64,000 nucleotides of DNA from Fomes fomentarius (GCA_022606135.1 JABYQN010000008.1:1302001-1366000), one strand, 5' to 3'. Numbered from the stretch's first letter, positions 1 to 12,342 are shown. Numbers and translations: made by a program. Notes: generated by a model from the sequence alone, not told the origin.

Positions 1-944
1 CCGCGCAAAGGCTTCATGGTCAGCGGCTCTAGCGACTGCACGGTGTGCGTCTGGGACCTCTACGCCCACCCGGTACCTGGCGAAGAGCCGAAGGTCACTG
101 CCGAGGTCAATACAGTTTTGCGGGCGCATGGCGGTGGAGTGCTTGACTTGAGGATAGACTTGCGCTGGATCGTCAGCTGGTACGTGCCGTGGATGCGGAA
201 TGCTGTGCAGTGATGTTTAAGACGTTGCAGTTCGAAAGACGCACTGATCCGCGTATGGGATCGCAAGACCTTGGACCTGCAATGCACATTGCGGGGGCAC
301 GAAGGCCCCGTGAACGCTGTGGGGCTACAGGGAAACAGAGTAGTGAGTGCGAGTGGGGATGGGAAGATGATCTTGTGGGATGTTGCGAGTGGCGAACGCC
401 TACGAACATTCGATGGCCATGACCGCGGCTTGGCTTGCATCGAGTTCAAGGTATGCATACAGTGCCCCCTCGGATCATCGTGTATGTTGACACCTGGACG
501 TTCACGCGCAGGGGGACCTGATTGTGTCCGGCTCCAACGACTGCAAGATCAAAGTGTGGGACGCGAACACGGGAACGTGTCTGCGGACACTGACGGGACA
601 CGACTACCTGGTGCGCGCGCTGTCGTTCGACCCGCTGAGCGGACGGCTCGTGAGCGGGAGTTACGACAAGACGGTCAAGGTGTGGGACCTGCACTCTGGC
701 AAGATGGTCCGCGAGTTCCGCGGATGCCATGTCAGCCACATCTTCGATGTCAAGTTCGACCACTGTCGGATCGTGAGGTGCGTGTATGATCTGTTTTACC
801 TTCCGTCCGATTGTGTTTTGGTTTCGGTTTGTGTGAGAGTGGGTGCTGATCGTTTTTGTGTTGTGCGTCGGCAGTACGTCACACGATAGGAAGATCGTTG
901 TGCTCGACTTCTCTGAGGGTCTCGATACGACGCTGTTTGTCTGA
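1..944 (+). CDS. WD40 repeat protein, C-terminal part (Met30/Pof1-like F-box/WD40), 5' end outside window
   Basis: Spliced exons 1-179, 231-450, 512-777 and 875-944; introns are GT-AG and keep the frame; stop TGA 942-944. Six WD40 blades are visible, each ending in a W-D or L-D dipeptide: VSGSSDCTVCVWD, SCSKDALIRVWD, SASGDGKMILWD, SGSNDCKIKVWD, SGSYDKTVKVWD and STSHDRKIVVLD. The run GHDRGLACIEFK before the fourth blade is typical of F-box/WD40 substrate receptors of SCF ubiquitin ligases of the Met30/Pof1 type. The F-box itself would lie upstream of the window, so the F-box assignment is inference; a plain WD40 protein is the alternative. The propeller would bind phosphorylated substrates. 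The last blade is split by an intron within the Ser codon of STSHD. Confidence 0.8.
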
Positions 945-2580
945 TATGTCCTTGTCCGATGCCGATTCGGAAGCGTATGTATCTATCGGGCGACTGCGCG
1001 TGTGTCAAGATCATCTGAATCCACAACTCTATATTCTGTGGTGCTATCATATCTTTTTCCTAATGCACACACGTTCTTTGCAGTCCCGCCTCGACGCCCT
1101 TTCCTTCTTTCTCGTCATTCTATACATGGTTTCCTCTCTGTCAGTGTCTCATCTGTTTTTGTCTGTTGTTTTCGTTTTCGTTGTACATGCGTTACCCGTC
1201 ACCTCCCCCTTACCACCTAACACGTCGCCTTCTGTTTCCACACCCTCATGATGCATTTCCTGTACCAGATATCCTTTTCTTTCGTTCGCAATTACACCAC
1301 GATACCCCTCGCAATGTCTCGTCTCATTTCCTGCCTGGTCTTCCGTCTCCCGTATCTCAAGTCTCATGCCTCGACCCTTTTCAACACTCGTTGCATATTT
1401 ATGCATGTCGATCGCCAAGGACTGTTGTTTGTAGGTTTGACCTGTATCACGTCATGTCACGTTGTACCAGTATAGGAACCACTTGAATATCTCTTCTTTT
1501 CCTTCCTCCTGTCTTTATGGTGGTGGCGCTTGATGGTGTTGACTCCCGTTTATGGCCCCCAATGCACAGGAGATCAAGGAGGACGAGGTGGGGGTAGGAT
1601 GTACTCTGAGTCTATCAATGTATCTGGCAAGATCGCTCACGGTGTGTTCATCTACTTAGATGACTTGGACCAGGAGTCCTCCACTTGGCACTCGCGCTAG
1701 GCTTCATCGGTACCTGTGGCGACGGCATGTGTTCAATGTTTCCTCCTTGGTTGTTGTCCTCGGCGTTGTGGCGAAGATACGTGACCGTCAGGTGTTCAGT
1801 CTTTGTTCAATCCAAGACCGGGCAGGATGAGCCTGGGTGCATAGGTTGCAGAGCCATCGAAGCTTGATCCTCTTCACATCGTTCTCCAAGAGCCTCCCTA
1901 CCGATGGCGACAGGTGACCGGTTGACCGATCGTCTGTAGTTGCCGGAGGGAGGTGAAACGGCTTCAAGTTGACCGAAGTACCTGGCTCGGGTGTCATACC
2001 TGTAAGCATGGAGGAAATGATCTGCTCAAGAACAATATCGTGTGCACGTTATTATTCACCCTCGCGTCTTGTGCGGAGATTGTCCTCTTTTAAGCCATAT
2101 AAGCCCGTGAACGGCCACTTTCCCTGCCCCCCACATTCATTGTGTGAGGGGTTTGCGTCGAACCTAGTGCTTGTGCTGCTATTGCCAGATGATGCATCAA
2201 TGAACATGCGCGATATCTGGGCTCCTCCTTCGCTCACCGTGCGCCGACTGTTCTGTCGGTTTGGGGTGTCAGCCGCCGCCGCGCGAAGTATTACGCGCTG
2301 GAAGGGTGGGTCGGATCATCACATGAGGATCCTATAATATCCCTATTAGACTGTCCAATGACACCGTGAGACGGGGAGCACTTTTCCAACCGTCCAACCG
2401 GAAGCGGGTACTTCCACCCACTTTTGGCTACACTATATAAGACGTGCACCGGCTTTCCGCCCTCTGCACATTGTCCAACCGCCCCTTTCGCCGTTCACGC
2501 GTTGTGCTTGCGGTCTCAACGCCCACTCCGCGACCACCGAAGCTGAAGCCCTGACGTCAGAAACGATCATAAGCGCTGCC
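945..2580. other. Intergenic region, no gene recognised
   Basis: 3' flank of the WD40 gene (pyrimidine-rich up to about 1500) and upstream region of the first acyl-CoA ligase. Short open frames on both strands show no family motif and no splice-consistent extension. Confidence 0.6.
2433..2440 (+). promoter_or_regulatory. TATA box of first acyl-CoA ligase gene
   Basis: CTATATAA lies about 145 nt upstream of the ATG at 2581, in a suitable place for a core promoter with a 5' leader of roughly 110 nt. Confidence 0.5.
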
Positions 2581-5369
2581 ATGGCCGAGATTGTCGCAGA
2601 CGGCGGACCCCTTCCCCACATTCCCGATGACGTGACGATTCCCCAGTTCATCCTCGACCGTCACCACCCTGCGCGGCCGGTCCTGAAGAAGGCCCAGCCA
2701 TGGCTCATCGACGAGCTCTCAGGGCGTGAGGTCTACTCGGACGAGGTGCGTCTCTAGCGTCAGGGTGCTTAGACACGTCGGGGAGGGGCGGGGCTGAGAA
2801 GGACGCGTGGACAGCTGCGCGCACGGACATTCGGGCTCGCGAATGCACTGAAGCTGCGCTGGAACATTGGTGCGTGCACATCGTCTCCTGACGACTCCAT
2901 GCAGCCTCACTGACGTGCGGCACGGGGTTGTGAAGGCGAGGATGATGTCGGTGCGTAGTGCGGCGGATCCTCCGCGGTTTGTGAGGGCCTGATGCGAGTC
3001 ATGCATTCTCTGTACAGTGGCCATCTTTGGTCCGAATCATACCGGTGAGTCTTACTTTAGTTTTAATGCTTGAGCGACCGTGCTCGGGGCCTCGGAGCAT
3101 GCTTCAGTCGCGCGCGACGTGTGCACGTGCCATCTCGTTTGTGTGTGCGGCCTGATGCATGTTCAGAACGTGTCAAGATACTCGGGGATCTACATATGCA
3201 CCGGCACGGAGCGGTTGTCATAGAGTACGCCCGGTTGGATCGGATACTGACTGTACCATTTGACAGATTACCCAGTAGCGATCTGGTATGAAACATTCCC
3301 GTCTAGCCCCTTCAGCGATGGATGTTAACCGTGTCATTCCGCCGCTCTGCGCAGGGCGACACACAGATTGGGTGCTATCGTCACGTATGTCAAAACTCTC
3401 CTGTATCCTATTCCTGGCTTTGACATTTCACATCTCAGCGGCGCGAACCCCGCCTACACCGCGGAGGAGCTGGAATACCAGCTCACCGCTACCAAGGCGC
3501 GCGTTCTGCTTGCGCACCCTGGCTCGCTGCAAGTCGCGCTGGTTGCCGCGCGTGCGGCGGGGCTCACTCCGGACCGCGTAGTTGTGTTTGACTCGGTGCA
3601 GGGCGCGAACAATGTCACGGTGGAGGCTCTGATACAGGAGGGCCTCTCACAAAGGCAGGCGTTCAATGAGCGGCAGCTTGCTCCTGGAGAAGGCAAGAAG
3701 AAGCTTGCGTTCTTGAGCTTCAGCAGTGGCACGACGGGCCGCCCTAAGGTATGTGTATACGAGGGAGTTGTCTAGGCGTAGAGCATGCTCAGATGCTGTG
3801 GGATAGGCGGTTATGATCCCTCACTACGCCGTTATTGCGAACGTGATCCAGTTAGCTCATCACACGAAGGCAAAGGATGAGGACCGACCACTAGAGCAGC
3901 AGAGATATAAGCCAGGCAGCAGACTTCTTGCAGTTCTCCCGTTCTATCGTGAGCATCTCTTGGTTGTGTGCATGTCGGATTTGCCTGACCCTGCGGCAGA
4001 CATATATGGCCTCGTCGTCGTGTTACATCTCAATGCATTCATCGGGGTTCGTTGATTCCCATTCTCATCATCCACGATTTGTCGTTCTTAGAAGTGCTAC
4101 AGACAACGCTTGTGGTCGTGCAGAAGTTCAACTTCGAACAAATGCTCGACAGCATCCAGCGATATCGCATCACACACCTCTAGTCAGTATTTCTGGAAGT
4201 TCCCGGACATTGTCAGCACGTTCTGAGACTCTTCCCATCAGCCTTGTCCCGCCAATGGTCGTGCTCCTCTGCAAGCACCCTGCAGTGAAGAAATACGACC
4301 TCAGTTCTGTGCGACACCTCATGAGCGGCGCGGCCCCGCTGAGTTCCGAACTCATGACCCAGCTTGTACAAGTTCTTCCGGAGACATGGATCGGCCAGGC
4401 TTACGGTAGGCACTCCAAGATATCGTTCTGAAGCGCATTACACTGACTTATACCGACTTGAACAACGGCAGGAATGACGGAGACGTGCACAGCCGTGACC
4501 TTCCCGCCCGTCGACCGCAAGTACGGCGCGCTGGGCAGCGGGGGCATGCTCCTCCCCGGTTGCGTCGCGCGCGTCGTGAAGCCCGACGGAGAGCTCGCTC
4601 CGCTTGGCGAACGCGGCGAGTTGGTGATTACGAGTCCGAGCGTGGCGTTGGGGTACATGAACAACCCCGAAGCGTGAGTAGATGCACGATTGAGTTTTGT
4701 CGCGGAGAGAGGGCAAGGCTCTGACGTGAGGACAGGACTGCGGAGACGTTCCGGGACGGGTGGGTGCACACGGGCGACGAGGTGTTCTTCAACGACCGGA
4801 AGGAGATCTTCGTTGTCGACCGCATCAAGGTGCTTACAATGTCTCTTTCTTTCTCTGCCCTTCCTTTCCCTACACACTGCTTCTCATTACTCATACTGCG
4901 AATCACACCAGGAGTTGATCAAGGTCCGTGGGTTCCAAGTAGCCCCGGCAGAGCTCGAGGGCCACCTTCTCGACCATCCTGATGTGGGGGATACGTGCGT
5001 CGTCGGGATCCCGGATGAATTCTCTGGGGAACTGCCGCTCGCATTCGTCGTGCCTAGCGCGGGCGCCGGTACGCGCATTGCGAAGGACGCGCAAGCTGCC
5101 GAGGACATCCGCAAGGCGATCATGAAGGTGCGTGCTCGTAGACTTCGTTTTGAACGATGCGTAAAGCCGAAGCTGACGCACGAACGATCAACGATCCACA
5201 GCACGTCGCGGAGCACAAGGTGAACTACAAGCACCTCGTAGGCGTCGAGTTCATCGACGTGATCCCGAAGAACCCGAGTGGGAAGCTGCTCAGGCGGTTC
5301 TTGCGCGACAAGGCGAAGGAGATGCGGGCGAGCGGGAAGCTTGCCACTCCTATCCGGTCGAAGCTGTAG
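2581..5369 (+). CDS. 4-coumarate-CoA ligase-like acyl-CoA synthetase, peroxisomal (copy 1)
   Basis: ANL-superfamily adenylating enzyme that would activate a carboxylic acid (aryl or fatty acid) to its CoA thioester via an acyl-AMP. About 15 exons: 2581-2745, 2815-2869, 2936-2950, 3018-3044, 3267-3285, 3355-3384, 3439-3748, 3807-3948, 4000-4046, 4103-4182, 4242-4405, 4472-4673, 4736-4829, 4912-5127, 5202-5369. Visible motifs in order: FGPNHT; P-loop-like [11 protein letters not shown] (A3); [15 protein letters not shown] (A5); TGDE; VDRIK and [15 protein letters not shown] (hinge A8); [12 protein letters not shown] with the A10 catalytic lysine. The last three residues are SKL, a canonical PTS1, so a peroxisomal matrix enzyme is expected. 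It is a tandem paralogue of the gene at 6545. The acid substrate cannot be read from sequence. Start: first ATG downstream of a good TATA box, and the N-terminus ([17 protein letters not shown]) matches that of the paralogue. Confidence 0.88.
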
Positions 5370-5736
5370 AGCCTCGAAGATCGGAGTGGCCTGCTCGTCC
5401 GTCGGGGGACGGTACAATTCATATGTGAGCTGCTCAAATTCACATCTTCTCTGTAGCGCTACGAGCTCACTTGCACACTTAGCTTTGTTTGGTGGATCTA
5501 TGTAGATGCCGAGTTTACATACACGCTCTCGAATGCTCTCATGTTCTTTCAACATTATACAGTGCGCGCCAATGTACAGTACATCCTGCAGATCTAGTGG
5601 CTCTGAGCTTATCGGTGTGACAACACGTCCATCTTTTGAGTCCGAACGCCTCCAATCATGAGCACCGACTAATCACTTGCCAAATTGCCCCTCGGGGTCG
5701 GCCTTCGATCACTTCCGGGGTAATGTGGGGTAGGCT

Positions 5737-5758
5737 GGGGATTGATCCCCTGATCAGG
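5737..5758. repeat. Adjacent short inverted repeats
   Basis: GGGGAT-TG-ATCCCC (5737-5750) runs directly into the perfect 10-bp palindrome CCTGATCAGG (5749-5758). This could be a binding site for a dimeric factor in the intergenic region of the ligase pair; the function is unknown. Confidence 0.4.
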
Positions 5759-6491
5759 ACGGCCCCTGACGGTTCCCCGCTGGACTATGGGATGGGTTGT
5801 CCTGTTCAACCCGTTTACACATCTTCATTGCGACACGTCCGGGGTGCGTTAGCTGCTTCGGCTGCGCTTGACAAGCCTCTTGTACGTCTTGTACGTTGTG
5901 ATCGGAGGCGCAGCGGAGTGGTATCAGTCTGGGCAGCGTTGTGACCCATGTTACGTTGTTTACTCACCATTTGGAGGTGAGTAAGTATCCTGTCACAGTC
6001 CGGTAAGTCGACCTTCGCATGAATAGCTATTAGGTGGCGTCGGCCCGCGTCACATCCATTACATATTCAGGTGTCGGCTCGATCATTCTGATGACCAGAT
6101 GCATATGCCTCGATACATGATGGAGCTAATATGTGTGGAGGCGGCGGGTCGGTGGTCACGCGGGGTCGAGTCGACCCCTGGCGGGCGCGAAGGAGAAGGC
6201 ATTGTCGGACCTGGGACAAGTAGTAAGCAGGGCACCGGTAGTACGTATACGCACCCTCGCGACTGGTACGCGGTATGTTTATATAGTGGGGGTAGGCTAG
6301 GAGAGTTCTTTGTCTTGCTTAGTTCCAAGTTCTCAACCCCCTCCCACTCCCACCCGAGGTTCCATATTGCACATTGCCGGACGCCGGTACGGGAATACCT
6401 GATCCCGGAGGTCCGACATACGCACGCTAGAAAACGTATTTGGACGTACCTGCTTGTCCTCTCCTGGTGGGACTCCCTAGACAACTTGACC

Positions 6492-6500
6492 TTTTAAATA
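6492..6500 (+). promoter_or_regulatory. TATA-like element of second ligase gene
   Basis: TTTTAAATA lies about 45-50 nt upstream of the ATG at 6545, the spacing also seen for several other TATA boxes in this window. Confidence 0.4.
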
Positions 6501-6544
6501 CTCGCGCACCCGCAAATTCAGCTTGAATTCAGAGCGACGACAAC

Positions 6545-9233
6545 ATGGCAGCGAACGCGAACATCCCAACGATATACGGCGACGGCGGGCCTCTGGCGCA
6601 CATCCCGGACGACGTGACGATCCCGCAGTTCTTCTTGGACTCGCACCATCCGCTCGGGGGCGAGGCGCTGCACCTCAGGAAGCCGGCGTACTTTATCGAG
6701 GACGCGACGGGGAGGCAGATTACGGGCGACGAGGTAGGTTCCGCCGCTTGAATGGTTCTGTGTTGGATCCAGAGTGCGCGGGAAAGTGGGGTCGAGGCTG
6801 AGGACGACGAGATGAGAGAAGGAGAGAAAGAGTGGATGGGTGCTCGCGCGATTCCGAGCGCGAAGTAGGGCGGAGATTAGAGGGCGGCGCTGACTTGGGT
6901 GCTTGGTGTGCTAGGTTAGGGCGCGCGTCGCCGGTCTCGCCAACTCGCTGCACATCCGCTGGAACATCGGTGCGTGCACACTACCTTGCTGTCTAACGCG
7001 AGCTGAAATGGGGTTCTTGTATTACAAGGCAACAACGATGTCGGTGTGTACACTTTGCCCTCGTCCACTCACCTGCACAGGCTGACTGGCAGAACATAGT
7101 CTGTGTATTCGGACCCAACCATGTTGGTAAGTGTCGCCTCCATATTGCGTATGTACCGTCGTGCTTGACCTAAGTGCGTGCGTGTAGACTATCCTATTGT
7201 GATTTGGTAGGCAATCTCGCGGAATGGACTCATAGTGCGACCGACAATTGATGCGTCCTCTGTAGGGCGACACATCGCGTCGGGGCTATCATCACGTAGG
7301 CCAAGCTCTCCTGGCCTTAACGAGTATTGCATCTAATCATTTCCCACATATAGCGGCGCGAACCCGTCCTATACCGCCGACGAGCTCGTGTACCAGATCC
7401 AAACAGCGAAGGCGACAGTCCTCTTCGTCAACTCCGACTCCCTCCAGATCGGGCTCGAGGCCGCCCGCAAAGCCGGCATTCGCGACGACCGCGTCATCCT
7501 CTTCGACAGCGTGCGGGGCGACAACCACCTCACCGTCCACGACCTCGTCAACGAGGGTCTCGCGCAGCCGAAGCGCTGGGCGGAGCCGCGGCTCAAGCCG
7601 GGCGAGGGCAAGACTAAGCTCGCGCTGCTCTTCTTCTCGAGCGGGACGACGGGCAAGCCGAAGGCGGTCATGATTCCGCACTATGCTGTCATTGCGAACT
7701 GCGTGCAGATGAAGCAGTATGCGAACTCGCGGGATGCGGACAAGCCGAACGATAAGAAGTTGTATCGGTCTGGAGATATCGCCCTCGGAGGTACGCATAC
7801 AGTCACTGACGATAACTCATGTTCGTTCGACTAATTCGTTCCCGTAGTGCTGCCATTCTATCGTACGTCTGGCCGTTGCGAGCATTGCACCGCACCTACT
7901 GACGGCGTATATAGATATCTATGGCGCTGTCGTCAGCTTGCACTTCTTCCTGTTCTGCGGAGTAGGTCTCGTCACTTGGGTTGTTCTGCTACGGCTTGCT
8001 GACAAGCCTGGCAGATCACCCTCTCCATCGTCCCGAAGTTCAACTTCGAGAACATGCTCAAGAGCGTAGAAAGATACCAAGTGAATCACCTTGCGTGCGT
8101 ACATCCCAACGTCATCCCCGATTTATGAGTCCTGACCCCATCCCACGTAGTCTCGTCCCGCCAATGATAGTTCTGCTCTGCAAGGTACGTGTCCCGCCTC
8201 TACATATCTCCGCACATACCGAACCTCTCCAATGCTCTTTGTTTTCCACCAGCACCCAGCAGTGAAGAAATACAACCTCGACTCCGTCAAGATGCTCACC
8301 TGCGGCGCAGCCCCGCTCAGCGCCGAACTCACAAACCAAGTCGCGCGCGTGCTCAAGAACAGCGGTATCGGTCAGGGCTACGGCATGACCGAGACCTGCA
8401 CCACCTTCTCCTTCCCGCAGCTCGACATGCGTGTCGGCACCCCCGGGTCCGCGGGGCGCCTCATCCCTGGGACTGCCTGCCGTATCCTCAAGGTGGACGG
8501 GACGTGGGGTGGCCTGAACGAGCAGGGCCAGCTCGTCGTCTCGGGGCCGAGCATGGCTATCGGATATCTGGACAACCAGAAGGCGACGGAGGAGACGTTC
8601 AAGGACGGCTGGGTGTATACCGGCGATGAGGGGTATGTGAACGAGCGGAAGGAGCTGTTCATCGTCGACCGTATCAAGGTGCGTGACTGCGAGTATGAAG
8701 GATAAATAGCAGACTAATAGTTCTTACGCGAATGTCATCAGGAACTGATCAAGGTGCGGGGCTTCCAAGTCGCGCCGGCGGAGCTTGAGGGCCACCTCCT
8801 TGACCACCCGGACATCGCGGACGTATGTGTCGTCGCAGCCCCAGACGAGTACAACGGCGAGCTTCCGTTCGCGTTCGTGTCGCTCAAGGACGCCGTGCGA
8901 GCCCGGGTAGCCAAGGACAGGAAGGAAGAGGAGCGCGTGAGGAAGAGCGTCTTAAAGGTCAGTCTATCCCTCCCTCTTGCTTACCCCTCTTGCCTTCCTT
9001 TCCAGTCGCACGAAACCGGGGTTGACGTGAATTGAATTCGCACACAGCACGTGTCAGACCATAAGACGCAGTACAAATGGCTCGCGGGCGTTGAGTTCAT
9101 CGAGGTCGTGCCGAAGAACCCGAGCGGGAAGCTTTTGCGGAGGCTCCTGCGCGACCGTCTCAAGGAGGGCCTGCAGAACGGGAGCATCAAGCTCATTGAT
9201 CCGAACACGAAGAAGGCGAAGGCGAAGCTTTAG
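6545..9233 (+). CDS. 4-coumarate-CoA ligase-like acyl-CoA synthetase, peroxisomal (copy 2)
   Basis: Tandem paralogue of the gene at 2581 with the same domain order: FGPNHVG; FSSGTTGKPK (A3, near 7640); [26 protein letters not shown] (A5, near 8380); [35 protein letters not shown] near the end. First exon 6545-6733; a 15-nt microexon lies at 7029-7043, exactly as in copy 1; last exon about 9048-9233. The C-terminus is AKL, a PTS1 variant, so it should share the peroxisome with copy 1. Intron positions differ: copy 2 lacks the copy-1 introns after the A3 motif and on both sides of the 4472-4673 exon, but has additional ones before VLPFY and before HPAVKK. Both paralogues are intact, so sub-functionalisation by substrate or expression is plausible (inference). 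Confidence 0.88.
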
Positions 9234-10483
9234 ACCTTAAGACCTGATACCTGGCTGTCTCGGGAGCTCGAAGCATTGGGACGGGGTTGACTATGAGCCT
9301 CGAATGGGCTGCAGCTGCAACTTGTGGCACATGACCGCAACAAACTACATCCGTTCGTGCTCATACCCAAGGTAGATTACTCATAGGATATCACTATCAT
9401 GGATGCCATCGAAGTTCCTATACACCGCGAGATCCCCGGGCGCGCACCTGTACCTATGGTCCACATCCAATAGGGTCCCAACAAGACTGGTCTGCCTGGT
9501 TCCTCTCTGCCGCTATGTCCATCTCAAATGATACATCCCTTCTTGATGCTTGTTTCTCGGTCTGCTGCATTTCGGGCTCGGCAAAGGGTGTCGTTACATC
9601 AGTCACAGCACGTGATTTCGGTGTCCTCGGTCAACCTCCCTTCTGTGCATCGTATTGTATAGTTGAGAAACCACAGATGAGCTGTATATTGCACATGAAC
9701 CAGTCTTGCCCGTCTTTGTGTCTATGCACTTGGAGTTGACCCCAGACAGAGAGCTCTACGCGCCTCAGAGGTCGTAAAAGGTCATATATAATATCGGTCT
9801 TTTGCCACTTTACGACCCATAGTCGGGGTTTGTTGGGCAGTAGTGATTTGATCGCATATTTGGAGAGTTCCGCAAACCCGACTTATTGTGCACATAAGTA
9901 CGATCAGTATAGGCGCTACAGCTGGTTGCTATTTGTGGCTGTTTGTATGCGGGCGCTTCTCACATGCAGACCCTCGGCACTTTGAACTTGTTTCATTCTT
10001 CCGTCCACTCTTCCTGTCTGGGTGCAGCATGCTTGATTCTCGTGTGCTCTGTGCTCCCACTATGACTGTGTCTATCTATCTGGTTCTGGCCATACTCATC
10101 TTGATCTGGTCTCTACTAGGATCTGCTGCCACGTTATGGTCCTCCGTTGCTCTGTCACTCCGTGCACTATTACCTGGGGTCTCTTCGTGGATTCATTCAG
10201 GTATGTCATATCTTTTTGTGTCTATGGTCCCCTGCCTCAAGGTGTGTGGTTCCTATATCCTTACCTTGTTTGTCAGCCAGCTTCCATCTCATATGCTACT
10301 CCGAGCCTGCCTGGCCCTCTTTGTCTTATCCAGGTCATAGTAATCACCCCCAGGGTTTCTTGCAATCCGCTTCCCTGTCGCAAATGTACGTCGCAAATGT
10401 ATCTAGTGGGCAGAGGACTGACAGGTGCATTGAACAGCTCCATGGTGGCCCCACTTCACCCCCACCCCGCCCTGCCCCACCCC

Positions 10484-10559
10484 GTGGCTCTTCTTTGAGA
10501 GTGCGCCCCTGACGTGTGTGATTGCTTGCATCACACCGCCGCTCTCAAAGAAGAGCCAC
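10484..10559. repeat. Perfect 18-bp inverted repeat with a nested 7-bp stem
   Basis: Outer arms GTGGCTCTTCTTTGAGAG (10484-10501) and its exact reverse complement (10542-10559). Inside the 40-nt loop a second perfect stem occurs: GTGTGAT (10516-10522), a 7-nt loop, then ATCACAC (10530-10536). Transcribed, this would fold into a 76-nt stem with an internal loop and a terminal hairpin. Candidates are a small-RNA precursor, a miniature transposon or a cruciform regulatory site. Confidence 0.75.
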
Positions 10560-11251
10560 TGGATGTTTGTGGTGCATCTGGATCTCTGCCATGTTGTCGT
10601 GACTCGTGTCCGTGGTAGGCAAGTGTCCTTCTCGGGGAAGGCGCTAAGGAGGGAGGGCTGCGAGAGCCGTCAATCTATTGTAAGTGCTTGCGCCACCTGC
10701 ACTGGTCTCCTTCAAGCCATTTAGCAGTCAGGCAAGACCCCGCAAGTGCCACCGACCCCGGCCTACTGCCACCTAACGAAATCATAGTCCTGATGTATAT
10801 ACTGCTCTGTATGCTACGACACTTAATATATATTCATGCTATGCATCTTAGGTGCCTCCTTGAGAGCATCGTTACCAGTGTGGCTGCATGCAGTGGAGCA
10901 ATGCATTCAAGGGATCGCATGCTGGAGGAAACCCGACACTCACTGAGAACTTAAGTGGGGAAATATACGTCTTACGGGCGCTGTGGAAAGTCGCAAAAGG
11001 GAAAGTTTCTATGTCAAAAATCCGGTACAGAACTTCGACTTTACATCGGGTATTTTACGCGGCGCTAAAGCCCCCAAAACCGTCAATTCTGACACTTCTT
11101 ATGGTAAAACTGGCATGTCATTTTTCGCGACTATCTGGGCGCGCAGTGGAGACAAATTTCAGCCACTGACTATTGGGCGCCTATGCCGTCCCCGGCATCA
11201 CTATGTACCCAGTTTATCATGTTGATTCGATCTTTGTCACTTCAGGGAGGG

Positions 11252-11362
11252 TGTCACACGGGGTTGGGCCTGTGACCCAGCCCGAAATGCACCGTTTATA
11301 GCAGTGAGCAACACAGACGTAGCAACACAAGTAGAATTATTCGAGAATATCCAATCCTTACA
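11252..11362 (+). mobile_element. LTR-like fragment (solo LTR candidate)
   Basis: Begins TGTCACACGGGG and ends CCTTACA, the TG...CA form of fungal LTRs; length 111 bp. It includes an 8-bp hairpin with one wobble pair (11261-11268 with 11276-11283). Acidic coding-like DNA follows shortly. No second copy is present in the window, so the boundaries cannot be proved. Confidence 0.28.
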
Positions 11363-12333
11363 CTGGCCACTCATCAGCTGACGACGGTGGAGAGCCACAG
11401 TTGGGACCAGAGGATGGAGAGGACGACATCAATTTCGACGGGGAAAATGAAGTTGGGTATGCGCAGCACCGCAATACCAGACTTGTCACACTCCGACTAG
11501 TACGCCCCCGGATCCTGATTCCAGACCGCATCGTGACATTTTTGTACCCTAATCATGCTTTACCCCTCCTGTAGCTATCTGTATCATACATACTATTGCA
11601 CTGCGCCTAGTACTATGTGTGATAATGTTGTCGTCTTCCCTGGCATATCTGCCAGCGGGTCGTCAGTGGTACTCACAGTTCTGTACCGTTCCCGACCGAC
11701 ATCAGATACTCCCTGCTTGAAATTCTCTCCAAACCTAATACAAACGCTTCTAATTGCGCGAGCGAATCTCAATCCGATACCGGATTGGTTTGAGGTTGGT
11801 TCGGATTGCGAACGCCAGCAAGCCGCCGGGATCTTGCAATCACGGCAACCGTCCCGAGCAATTTTTGGTTTTTGCTGATGCTGTGTGCTGTCACTTGTTG
11901 CTTCAAGTTATAGTCCTCGTAGTCATCGTCGCAATTTTTAGGAGACCTATGACTTCGAAAATTGGAACGTTCACCTCAGCAGGACCGTGGTCAGCAACCA
12001 GCCAAACTCGCATCAAGCGCGCGTGACTCTGCAAACCCGGGAGGTGATGCGGGACCAACGTATTCAAGGGCCCCAAGGATGCGTGACATGAAAAATGGGT
12101 CGATGCGGTACGATATCCCTTGTCCACTTTCCATGATCAACTTCTGACCACTCCCCACTTCTGCTCACTCCTATCTACTTCCCATCGACTGTCTACTGCT
12201 CCGTGCAGGCTATGCAGATATTAACTATGCGACTGCATTAGAAGCGCGCCATGGATCTGCAGATGCTGAGGATGTCGGCTAATTAATGCTGTTAACCCAT
12301 CGCACAATGCGGCCAACCAGCACCATCCAGGGG

Positions 12334-12342
12334 ATAAAAGGA
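12334..12342 (+). promoter_or_regulatory. TATA-like element
   Basis: GATAAAAGG followed by pyrimidine-rich DNA, about 180 nt upstream of the ATG at 12519. Confidence 0.35.

Larger units (their letters stand above)
5370..6544. other. Intergenic region between the two ligase genes
   Basis: No gene recognised. It contains two adjacent short palindromes at 5737-5758 and the promoter of copy 2. Long overlapping open frames on both strands at 6083-6497 have no recognisable motif and are taken as chance. Confidence 0.55.

Noticed and set aside
6083..6497. Overlapping open frames of about 130 codons on both strands
   Set aside because: They mirror each other, lie in the promoter region of the second ligase and show no recognisable motif.
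9888..10340. Hydrophobic open frame of 150 codons on the plus strand
   Set aside because: Composition follows T/C-rich DNA; three frames are open over the same stretch, there is no family motif, and no splice partner.
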